Part shown: positions 24,910-35,046 of the stretch, one piece after another
How the letters are laid out: every line of letters starts with the position of its first letter
Position numbering within the stretch: the stretch's first letter is position 1
Notes under the pieces: generated by a model
Databases searched by the model: none
What the model was told of the DNA's origin: nothing
What the model saw: the letters and a program-made list of their open reading frames with translations, nothing else
NCBI GenBank assembly: GCA_018806985.1
Contig: JADANN010000370.1
Coordinates: 1,470,001 to 1,534,000, forward strand
From: Angiostrongylus vasorum
Taxonomy: Eukaryota; Nematoda; Chromadorea; Rhabditida; Metastrongylidae
Reading direction: 5' to 3'
Length of the DNA: 64,000 bases
Position numbers and translations under genes: made by a program

Positions 24910-26110
24910 TCATATAGTGTAATCTACAAACCGAAAGAGACCTGGCTACCATTTCTTAACGTTCAAATCAACTTATTAAGCAGCGGTTACACGACAAAGT
25001 GGTACCGAAAACCAAGTAACAAAAAACAACCTGGTTCATTTTCTTTCTTCCCACCCTTCACACACAAAGAAGACGCTTGTGAGAAATGTGTGTCGAACAG
25101 CCACCTCTATGTGCACAACCAGGGAACTAAAGGAAGAATCGCGTGACTTGGCTCGGCAAATAGCCATCTCCAAAAGAGAGCGACGCGCCAAAAACGAAAC
25201 ACTTGGCCAAAAGAAAGTCCCATTTATGTTGCCCTTTATTAGCGATGAAGTAAGCGTAGCTATAAAACTATGCTTAAGAAGGGCAGGTCTAGAGGAATCG
25301 GTAGCGATAGTTGAAATACCGCCGGCTACTCTACGACGTCAGTTAGTTCGTAACCGCCTGTATGACCGTGTGTGAAACAACAAATTGCGTAATTTGCCCT
25401 TACGGCAGGGGACGGTGTTTGCATGAGTTCAGGTACGCTGTACCTGATCTCTTGTAATAATTGCGGAGATGAATATATCGGCGAAACGGGCAGGCCTTTG
25501 TGTATCCGTATAAAAGAACACCTGGATGGCAAACGAAAACTGAGAAAAAGTACCCCACTAGGCACGCATAGGATACAAAAGCATAGCGGAGACGATTTTG
25601 AAGTAAAAGTCATTATCTTTGCACAGGAGACTAAAACACCAGTGCGAAAAACTTCTTGAGGCTTTTTGGATAAATGCCAAAAACCCCACAATGAATAGCA
25701 GGGAGGAATGCCCAGAGGTCACACGCGACCTGACCCCGTATGTTCACATCATTTTCTGATGTGGGATGGTGCAATCATCAACCTTATGCGACTATAATCA
25801 GCTGTTCTAATCTTCCTCATTGGAAATCACGAAAAAAGCGGTGAGTTCCTCGAAAAGGTGTTGATCATGTAATTGCCAAAGTTTTTCGTCTTTTTGTAAG
25901 GTTATTGAGGCCTTTGGCCTAACAAATTGTATATCAGTATACCCTTCCAGGCTCTGAAGAAGGCGATAGTGTGGAAACGTCAGCTACTGTTGTATTGTAT
26001 TGTGTTTTTGCATGGAAGTAAATGTATTCTGTTTAACAAACTCGCGATTGCTGAACAAGAAAACGACGCATTCGTATTCCTATTCCGAGGTTAGTAGAAA
26101 ATGGATCGTG
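24910..26110 (+). mobile_element. Penelope-like element remnant P2 (end of reverse transcriptase, GIY-YIG, 3' tail)
   Basis: The plus strand at about 24920-25015 encodes ETWLPFLNVQI and TKWYRKPSNKK, the conserved end of the Penelope-like reverse transcriptase. Next come a linker with FISDEVSVAIK and ATLRRQLVRNRLYDRV, a Cys pair (CVICPYGRG), and LYLISCNNCGDEYIGETGRP with RIKEHLDGKRKL, the GIY-YIG endonuclease. Frameshifts and stops (about 25138 and 25374) show it is dead. The hammerhead-like module follows at 25951, then the tail with AACAAACTCGCGATTGCTGA and CGAGGTTAGTAGAAAATGGA. This is the most complete of three copies. Confidence 0.85.
25951..25985 (+). ncRNA. Hammerhead-like ribozyme motif
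   Basis: GCTCTGAAGAAGGCGATAGT then GTGGAAACGTCAGC. CTGAAGA, GAAAC and GTC fit a hammerhead core, and GCT/AGC can form stem I. Stem II is disrupted in this copy. It sits in the 3' region of the Penelope-like remnant. Confidence 0.4.
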
Positions 26111-26289
26111 GGAACTGTAATCTACGTTACAAAGAAACTCATTTTTCCACAGAAACTTAAGCTGTCAGAGATGTAGCCGACCTGCAGTTAGTGATAAGAA
26201 CTAAAAAAGAAACGTACCTACCCAGTTCGATTCCCGTGGAAATTGGTGGCAATTCTCTTACACAAGTTATTGTTCTTTATTTTATTTTA

Positions 26290-26452
26290 TACGACCCGTC
26301 CCCCACGGAGAGTGGTTTTTCCCAGACAAGTCCGCTACAAATTTCCTACCCCGGAGGGATGAGGGGGCCTGGCGAGCCCATTGCAGGATCGAACCAGCCC
26401 GTTCTCGTGATGATCGGCAGCACTACCAGTGTTCTATCCACCTCCTCTTAGA
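26290..26452 (-). repeat. R3 SINE-like repeat, 5' half
   Basis: Read on the minus strand it begins at GTGGATAGAACACTGGTAGT (A-box-like) with GGTTCGATCCTG (B-box-like), and ends at the TCTGGGAAAAACCACTCTCC segment. Confidence 0.7.
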
Positions 26453-26470
26453 CTATATATGCTATACAAA

Positions 26471-26864
26471 ACATACTTACTTGATACTTGATAAAGGAAT
26501 GGCCCGTCCTCATTGGTTGTGTGGGCTCCAGCATAATCTCCATTTTTCGGAGATTTGCTTGTTAAGCCATTGTGGTTCCCTAAAATCCCGAGGTCACCCT
26601 AGGCAAAGTCTGCCCCGTATATTCACTACCACAGGCAGTCGAAGCCCTTGTGGATCAGAGGGAGATTTGCCGCCATGCGAGTTTGATACCAGGACGGTGG
26701 CGGATCCTGGTTTTGGTTTACTCTTAGCTAGGCTTCGTGATGGGAACGCTGGACTCCTTCTCAGCTTGGGAGACCTTGCCAGGGGATGAGTCCCCCACTG
26801 TACATCGCAGTCCGACACCCAGGAATACCTCCTAGCCACAATGAGGCGGCAAACCGTTGGGAGG
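26471..26864 (+). repeat. R2 interspersed repeat, copy 4
   Basis: A full-length R2 copy from TTGATACTTGATAAAGGAAT to AACCGTTGGGAGGA. Confidence 0.9.
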
Positions 26865-27486
26865 AATCTTATTTTATGTTCAGCTTCATTCCAGAGAAAA
26901 ACAGAAGGAAAGGATGAAAACACATTTATGGACTTTGTGCTTGAATCGTAAAACAAGCAAAAGACGCAGAAAACGACACCGATGCGAAAATGTCTGGAAA
27001 GAAGAGGAAAGACCTGGGAAGAAATCCCTCAAAGCCAGGTATTGTTTCAAAAGACCACGGTCTAGAACTCACAAGTGATGTATAATATTTGTTCTTAACT
27101 CCTTATTAGATTTTATACTACCCAGTCATGTAGTAATCAGATGACTCCTACAGTTCAAATTGTTCCAGAACTACTTTGACCGCAATGTGGTTTCCGCGCT
27201 CCAATGGACAATACCCATTCGTACACAGTCGTCCTTTAAGATATGCCGATGGAAGGGCTGTGCTTGTGGTTTCTTAAAGCTAGTTTGCAAGTAGTCAGTC
27301 ACTTTATGTTATTATCTAGTATATGTTATTTTTTATTATGTGTTGCTATGTTGTTTTGTGTATTATCGCAGTATTCTAAGTACTAGTAGTGGAATCTCCT
27401 AGTTTTTGTCCGTCTAGTCTTCGAGCCTATCGTCTGTATTTTTAACACTACCAGTGAAGTAGGTTTACAGCGTCTTTCTCTCCATT

Positions 27487-30400
27487 ATGACAAAGTATAT
27501 TTCACGCTGCGCACCAGCAAAACGACGTAAGAAGTGTTGTGAAAGAACTACCAAGCGGATACCTGACAGGTATCATTTCGTTTACCGGTTTTCATTCCCT
27601 AGTTCTTTTCCTTAACATTGTTCGAGTTAACTTCCAGTGTTATGTTATTTATAATTGATTAGTTAGAATTAACTCAGCAGTCACTTTGCATGGATTTGTC
27701 CTGGTTTATTTTTTTTAAAATTTAGGTGGTTGAATTATGACCCTGTTGGTCGAGATTTGAGGGGAACTCGCTTTGTTCCATTCAAGACTCCACTAGATAA
27801 GTCATTCTTCAAAGGAAAAAAGTGATCTGTCCAAGGACGAACACTTTGATGTGCACCGCATCGTCTCCTTTGTAGGTCTTTTTTCATACTTTTCTCATCA
27901 TGATGTTTTCAAGTTAATATATCTTGCTTTGTTATAAGAAGAGCAAAGCTTTTTTTCTGAACAAGAAGTTTTCAGGCTCGTCAAGCAGGCAAGACAATAG
28001 GAATGGTTGTCGACCTGACGAACACCGATAAGTACTACAACAAGACAGAATGGAGTGTTTACGGCATTAAATATTTGTAAGTCTGGAGACATATACTGTC
28101 TTTCTGCTTTTTTTCCTGAGTCAGATTTTTTGAAACAGAAGTACGGATCGGGACCTGTACCACTTTTTGTTCTGCTGGTCCTCGAGCAACGCGAGCGGGC
28201 ACCGGCAAACTCTCCATTTTTACCTATCGCTTGCAAAAGTGTCCCAGTGTGTTCTGCTCGCCCTAGGGATTCGTTGAGCATTATATCTTTCTTCTAGAGT
28301 TTCCATGAAAAACTTTGATTCGCATGACGTTCTCGAGGGTGGCAGTAAATGATTTTAGCGAGATTGTATCCCCTTGCCTAACCTGGCTTTTTATATCGAT
28401 GTCAATCCTGTTGTAGAGTGGTGATATCTTGGTTGTGAAAATTTTATATAGCTTTTTGAAATGTCTACATATTCAGTAGAGATACTGTGACTTCCAGCTT
28501 CCATGACTGCTGCTGTCTCATTTGAATCGAAAACACTTTTTAAGCCTGTGAAAGTGAGCGTGGAAAGAAAGGGGCACGTATGGCCCAGTGGTTGGAGGCG
28601 CCACTGCGACACACACGTGGAGTCGATCTCAGCGCCCATGGTTCACCAAGCCTTCCATTCCTCCGAGTTCGGCAAATTGGTGCCAAACTTGTACCAGTTT
28701 GTCTCGGAGGATAGCAGTAATGGCTCGATAAATCGGTAGGCCACCGCGAGTCATTGTAAAGGCCAGATATGCATTCATTCACCTCCAAACGATGCTTAAT
28801 GAAGTTGAATGCATGGCGCATCCTTCAGTTATTGATCAACGCCGAGAGCTTTATCGTTTTATCCTTTATGAAAGTGAGACAGCGGTCTGTTGTACTCTCG
28901 TATCATATCATATATGGTCTGTCATGTCAAATCCTTTTGGAAACCCTGCTTTCTCATATGGTTGTCCTTCCAGTGTTCTGTCAGTCCTGTTTAGTATGAC
29001 TCGAGTGGAAAGTTTGTAGACGACGGACAGTAAGCAACATTTGCCGATATCGTGGAAGGAGGTCACCCTTCTTGAACAATAGCACCATCTTGCTGGTCTT
29101 CCACTGAATAGGAATCCTAAATTATGACAGGTAAGTTGTAGAGAGCATAGCCAATGTGTTTATGTGGACGGGCGAAAGGTTCTTTAGGTGTTCAGGTCTT
29201 AACCTAACCGAGCCAAGTGTTGTTCGATTATTCACTGAAGAAATAGCATGTCGGATTTCGGAAGGGAGAATCGGTGCTACGACATATCCATCCTCCTTTA
29301 TTTCATATGAGGACAGGATGACGTGGCTATGAAGGAGATTTGGGTAGAAACCGTGAATGATTTTCGCCATTGCCCTTCTGGAAGCTGTAAGTGTTCCGTC
29401 TGGACGTTGGAGTGCATTCATTTTGGTTTTTGTATTTGGTGAAGCTTCGGTGGGCTTTGCGAATGCTTTTTCCCAGCCTCTGCAGCTTCAACGGTAACTG
29501 CTGCTGTTTTCTATCTAAAATCTTCTTTTATTGCCTGTCTGCATTGTTTTGTAAGTTCAGACATTAGTTGGCTGTTGCCTACAGCTCAGGTGACGTTTCT
29601 AGAGACAGATATCTTTTGATGACTTTCGAACACTCAGCTTCCTTATCACTAGCGTGAAAATGTTGAATGATCCGATTAGGTACCACTTTATGGTGGTTTT
29701 TGGATTTTGACTTTTGAATTCAGCGGCTGGATCTCCTTCTCGGGAAAAATGAATTCTTGCGCAAAAGAGGCTATGGTCCGATCCTTTGGAAATCTTAGGA
29801 CAACAACGACTTCGGTTAGGCAAGGCCTTCGATTACTATGATGTGGTTCATTTCGTTTTGGTACTCTTTACTGGGAGACACCTTCGTTTAACGTTAAGAG
29901 TGCGGTTTTTGGGATGTGAGCTACTTTGAATGGGTCATGATAAGCTCAGACAGCCGCTCACCGTGTTCGTTCTCTTCTAAAGCATGGGTCCTTTTGTGAT
30001 GTTCTTCGGACGTTCTTCTTGGTCCAATCTTGGCGTTGAAATCTCCAGTGATGCCCTTGAAGGAGATATGGTCTTCTCTGTAGAACTTCTCCAATTCCAC
30101 ATAGAACGCTTCGACTTCATCTTCATCATAGCTCGATATTGGTGTTTAAACGACGAAGATTGTGAAAGCGGGTTCTGATCCATACCTCTTGAACTGCAGA
30201 GGTTCGATTATGGTTTCTATTTGTTCGAAAGAATCGAACTTGATGGCCGAACTTGCGTTGACGAGGACGTCAACGCTGCCGACATGTCGATTACTCCTGG
30301 CCACCTCCCCCATATACTTCTCTATCGTTTGATTGCGTTCTTTTGGTCAAACTGACTCGTAGAATACAATCCGCATATACCAAAGCACACCTTTGCACGC

Positions 30401-31524
30401 ATGCTTGAATGCGTCTTCGTAAACAGGTTTGTTTCAAATAGGTGCAGCAAAAAAAGAAAAACTAGTCCATCTCTTGGATCCGCCTGAGTCTCAATGAAGC
30501 ACAAAATTACTTTTGCTCTGCATTTATTCCCCCTATCAGCCAGCTGCGAACGCACAAGGTATAATGGCGACTAAACAGCTGGACATCCCTTATTGAAAGA
30601 TTCGTGGTTGGCCATAACAGACAGAAATACTGAAATCTTCAGAAAAATGAGGTGCCCTGGTCATGAAGTCAGCAAACGAGAGGACATTGTTGAAGATTTT
30701 GTATCTGCTGTTGATGAGTTTGTGAATGACTCTACAAATGGTTGGTAGTTTTAAAATATTTCCTGATAATACATGTGGATATTCATTTTTCTGCACTGCA
30801 GCTGAAATTCCGTAGTTCTGTCTAAATTAAAGGCGAAAAGCTAATTGGAGTGCATTGTACCCATGGGCTAAATCGTACTGGTTACTTAATATGCCGGTAT
30901 CTAATCGACCGAATGGGATGGACAGCGGCAAGAGCTATATCAGGTATAATAATTGTTTTAATAATTTTAAAGATGCTAATGCTTTGTAACAATTCTCGGG
31001 TATTGAGAATTATATGTATTTACAGAATACGAGTTCTTTAGAAGTTGTTCCATAAAATTTTAGAAAACTGCCTTTCATTTGACCTCAGCACAAATTGTCA
31101 ATATTTTGTTGAATTAATAAGCTTACACGAGGTTGTTACAGAAACTCTGTATATTGGCTGTTATTGTTATGAAAGAACTCTGTCGCTTTCGTGTGCTGCT
31201 CCACTCCACTTGATTCAGCTACGTATAGCTGCGAAAACTCTTAAATCGCTAAAAATAAATGTTTTGAACATCTAATCAAAGTAATTGCAGGTCTTAATTA
31301 AGTAAAGGCACTGAAACATTAGCCGCAGTAAGTAATTTTTTGCAACAACCTCTTGTAAGGCTGTCAATATGCTGAAATATTGTCGTGTAATACCATCCAA
31401 AAATTCAGAGTTCGAATTTTCCCGTGGGCATCCTATAGAACGCCCCCATTATAAAAGAAGTCTCTATGAGGCAGAAAAGCGAATATCAGAGGTTGGCGAA
31501 GTTATCTTTTCCACAGCTTATTAA
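27487..31524 (+). CDS. pir-1: PIR-1/DUSP11-type RNA 5'-tri/diphosphatase
   Basis: Exons: 27487-27569, 27726-27871, 27976-28076, 30643-30740, 30833-30943 and 31409-31524 (stop TAA). The predicted product is about 217 residues, near the usual size. Landmarks in order: [48 protein letters not shown], then the catalytic loop [19 protein letters not shown] (Cys nucleophile and Arg of HCx5R) and [11 protein letters not shown]. These distinguish PIR-1/DUSP11 from capping-enzyme triphosphatases. The family removes phosphates from RNA 5' ends; in C. elegans PIR-1 joins Dicer in the ERI complex and is needed for 26G RNAs. All junctions keep phase except for one surplus base in an A6 run (27816-27821) in exon 2: the frame would otherwise stop at 27823, yet homology resumes in the shifted frame ([13 protein letters not shown]). 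This is either a sequence error or a real lesion. The acceptor of exon 5 is weak. Intron 3 (2.6 kb) holds an R1 copy and an antisense RTE fragment. Confidence 0.88.
28575..28868 (+). repeat. R1 SINE-like repeat in pir-1 intron 3
   Basis: A full sense copy. GCACGTATGGCCCAGTGGTTGG is A-box-like and GTGGAGTCGATCTC lies in the B-box position. The rest follows R1 to GCCGAGAGCTTTATC. Confidence 0.85.
28870..30560 (-). mobile_element. RTE-type non-LTR retrotransposon remnant (endonuclease and start of reverse transcriptase), in pir-1 intron 3
   Basis: On the minus strand, downward from 30560: FVVYTP-like and [30 protein letters not shown] (the endonuclease GDFNA motif), [14 protein letters not shown] and [14 protein letters not shown]. 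Further down (29421-29122) come [28 protein letters not shown] and RLRPEHL, then [15 protein letters not shown], which is the beginning of the reverse transcriptase. Stops and frameshifts are frequent. The catalytic palm is absent. It is inserted antisense to pir-1 between exons 3 and 4. Confidence 0.85.
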
Positions 31525-31805
31525 TTAATCCTTTAACCTTACTATAGACCTTTTTAGCTGAATTCCTCATAATTAACATGTCTCCATTTTAGAATGTGAT
31601 CTCTCCATCGTCGTACAATAACAATGAAGGATAGATTACTTTCTTTGCCAAATAATATCTCAATCTGTGTAGACCATAAAAATAAGTCTTTTTTATTGCA
31701 AAAATTATGGTTGCTAATCGTGATTTTCTGAATCGTGACACTAGTTTCACTGTGTGATTAGTAGTATTTCTTCGTGTCATATGCAGAAAGACATCATTCC
31801 TTTAA
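31525..31805. other. Downstream flank of pir-1
   Basis: An AT-rich 3' flank. I see no exon with a recognisable motif and no canonical AATAAA that I would call with confidence. Confidence 0.4.
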
Positions 31806-31809
31806 TTAG

Positions 31810-32130
31810 GGCGAAAAAGAATAGGGAGTAAATAAGGGTTAAAACACTGTGATTTCGACTGCAGCTTCAGCATAACTGGGTGTAATCGCGATTTATGCTT
31901 CTTAGACCATTCCCGTTGACGGATGATCGCCGATAGCACCGTTAAAAAAACGGACAGAGAAAGGTAGAGCAAGGGCCTCTGTGGGACTGGTGGATAGGCC
32001 ACGGTAAGGGATAATCGGGGTAATCGCTGGTTCGAAGCCTACCTGAGGTCCTGACTTTAGTTCATATCTCAACATCCTTGTTATGTTTCACATGAATGCC
32101 CGGCCATGAAAAAAGAATAGACGGTAAATA
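31810..32130 (+). repeat. R4-related repeat
   Basis: Contains CATTCCCGTTGACGGATGAT, GACTGGTGGATAGGCCACGG (A-box-like), CGCTGGTTCGAAGCCTACC (B-box-like) and TTCATATCTCAACATCC, then an A-rich CATGAAAAAAGAATAG end. Confidence 0.65.
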
Positions 32131-32134
32131 GGGG

Positions 32135-33945
32135 TTCAAACATCCATATGGTTATCACGCTTTCATCTCCATTTTTTTTCATCGTAGTTCTACTCTTATC
32201 TTTCTATTTTTGTATGTGTCAATCAACCAAAATAGGTGAACATAAAATGAATCAGTTGGTTTCCTTCGCCTTCTTAGTTAATTTGTGATGGAAATTAAGT
32301 GAAATAATTGCTTTTTTTTTTGCTTCTCTTCTATAGAGAAACTACAGGATAGGCGTCTAAGTGTTGGCAATAGTTATCAGTACCTAATAAGTTCACCTTG
32401 CTTGGAAATGTATTACTAGAAGCATGCCAACTTTTCCATTCGTCACTGTGAATTTCTACACATTCCGGTAGAAGAAGAATAGTGTGAATAGTGTGGTATT
32501 AATGGTAAAGAACATTACATAGGCGAAAACTCTCCAGAAGATAGTCAAACTGAGAAAAAATGATTACTGCAACGGGCTTAAGCCCGACGTATTCTCTCTA
32601 CTCATTGGAGCCTTGATGGATGTAAACTAAAAGTCAGAGAGAGTCACCTGCAAGGACATTTTGGAAGCAACGTTTTCGATTTGTGATGAAGGTTTTTGCG
32701 CAGTGTAACAAACCATGTATGAGCAGTTGCTTGGTTACTTTGAAGCAGTCATAAGCATGATGTGTCTCGCCTCGACAGCTCTCAAACGCAAGAAGCAATA
32801 TTAGCCAAGTAGTTGTTGTAGTGACAACAAAATCGTGCAGGACAACAGGGTTAGCTATGACAGCGGAGTACTAAGAATCAACGTAACGTTGAGTTCGGAG
32901 TTTAAAATGTTCCACATATGAGCTTCGTTGATCTTTTGGAGGATAAAATAGCGGGTGTCTCACATTCTGATACTCAAGACAAATTCAAGTTACGACAGCT
33001 AATCAATTGTTCGAATTAGTTCTGCGAAGAGGAATACAAAGGTAGGAGCTCGAAAGACATAGCTGCTAGCAGGGTTATTGCTATAGAGAGATTGAGCTCC
33101 ATTTGTAAGTTAACACATTGATAGAATTTTGCTGTGGGAACTAATTTACAGGAGTCGGCTAATGAGCAAATCACTCTTTCAGAGTCTACAAATAGGCGTA
33201 CACGAGAAGATCGAGGACATCATTACATAAGTAGGGTTGGGGAGCTTCTGCAAATCAATGGTGCATTTTCATTGTTCCAGTAAGGAGAGTTTGGTGAATG
33301 AGCAAAATTGTACTAGTGTGACGTTTTTACAAAACTTCCATTTGGCAATTCGTAAGAACATTACTACTCGTTCATAGAGGGGAAAGTTGAGGTTTTATTG
33401 GTAACTGACATGTTCCTAGTCGGCTTAGTCTCCGTATCGCTATGAAATTTGTTCCTAAGGCTCTTCTTCGCAGTAGATTTGTCTACAGATGTAGTGCTAT
33501 ATGTTTCTGCAGCAATCATAGCAATTTGTATCATAAATTTGTATGTTATAGGTTCTTTATTATGAATAAGCATTATTCAAACACATTGTTTTAAATATCC
33601 GACTTGAGCAATTTTGAAGTGCAATGGAAAAAAATGGAAGTAGAACGAAATATTTGCACCCAAGGCATCACAGAAAGGTTTTATTTCAACGGGAAGGGAA
33701 AGTTCCCACAAAAAGGATATATTAATACCGTCACCAAGTTATGTTGTTGAGTCCACTGAACAAAAAGTTAGTGTTTTCTTGATTCTGGTTGACGTTTCGT
33801 CTACCTGAAAGGCTGAAAACGTCAATTATACATACAATCTATCCAGCCAAACACTTCCATTGCACAAGCAAAAAACTTAATGCATCAATTTCATTCACAT
33901 AATGAAACAGCTTCTTCTAAATACTCATCGTTTTACTATTTTTAA
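32135..33945. other. Intergenic stretch with no recognised gene
   Basis: I see no family motif. A minus-strand frame at 33364-33573 (Thr/Ser/Lys-rich) could be a fragment but has no splice support. A perfect palindrome, CGGGCTTAAGCCCG, lies near 32573. A partial hammerhead-like word pair (GACGTTTCG and CTGAAAACGTC) lies at 33789-33832. Confidence 0.45.
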
Positions 33946-33949
33946 GCGT

Positions 33950-34238
33950 GAAGGATAAAAAAGCATAGAGCTGTCGGCGTTGATCAGTCACTGAAGGATG
34001 TGCCGTGCATTCGACTTCATTGAGCATCGTTGGAAGTGACTGAATGCATATCTGACCCTTACAATGACTCGCAGTGGCCTACCGATGTATCGAGCCAGTG
34101 TTGCTATCCTCCCAGACAAGTCTGGTACCAATTTGCCAACCCTGAGGGATGGAAGGCTTGGTGAGTCCGGGGCGCGAAGACCGATCATATGTGTGTGTCG
34201 CAGAGCGCCTCCAACCACTGGCCCACACGCGCCTTCTG
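33950..34238 (-). repeat. R1 SINE-like repeat
   Basis: A full antisense copy from AGAGCTGTCGGCGTTGATCA to CGCCTCCAACCACTGGCCCA, with the A-box end at the right. Confidence 0.85.
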
Positions 34239-34594
34239 ACTTCTGAATTAGTCCAATTGTTGAAGGAAGGGAAGTGGAATGGGTGGTATTCCTAGTTTCT
34301 TTGTTCTTTGCGAGGACGATTATACAAGCACCAGTGCAATATCAATAAGATTAGAAACTATCAGACTGACAATAAAAGCTTATGAATGGACGGTCAGCAT
34401 CACTTATTACACCGTACGTGAGGAGAGGTACGTTATTCTACTGAGAGTTACTTCTTCGGTGTAGCCTTCTATGATCGAACTGAGGTCGATGTACTAACGC
34501 GTTGTGATACATTCGGGTAAAAATAAGACATATCATAACTTAGCTTATTAATATGAGAAAACGTAGCTAGATGAATAAGATAAAAGAAAAACGA

Positions 34595-34810
34595 CGAAGT
34601 TCTCAGCGATGAACTATCCGTTAGATATTCGCTATGCATTCGACTCTGTTTGTGGCATCGTAAAAGTGACAGAGCAGATGTGGCTCATACAATGACTTCT
34701 TGGGCCCACCGCTGTATGGAGTGTTTTACCTGCCAAGGCAAATTTGATATCTCCGGAGGGATGGAGGTGTTAACTGAGTCAGTTGGGAAAGGAAGATATT
34801 ACTCTATAGT
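34595..34810 (-). repeat. R1 SINE-like repeat, diverged
   Basis: Antisense words remain (CTATGCATTCGACTC, GGCATCGTAAAAGTGA, CCCACCGCTGTATGGAG, CTCCGGAGGGATGGAGG). The promoter part is lost. Confidence 0.5.
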
Positions 34811-35046
34811 CTAAGAATCTCGTTGATCAATCTGACTAAGTATACTTTCCCACGAAGCTCTTTAGGATATGTAGATTCTTTTCTGGATACCACAACGACG
34901 TGACCCGATGGAACAAAATGTACATAGAACTATCCAACATGTATAGACGTAGAATCATCTAACGCGCGATAGTTCAGAAACTATAGCACAACGTCCTGAG
35001 CAACTACGAGGACCGAGATGCTTTAATTAAATAAATCTTTTAGAAT

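Noticed and set aside
28503..29019. Overlapping plus-strand frames in pir-1 intron 3
   Set aside because: They lie in an R1 copy and in the antisense of an RTE fragment, not in an exon.
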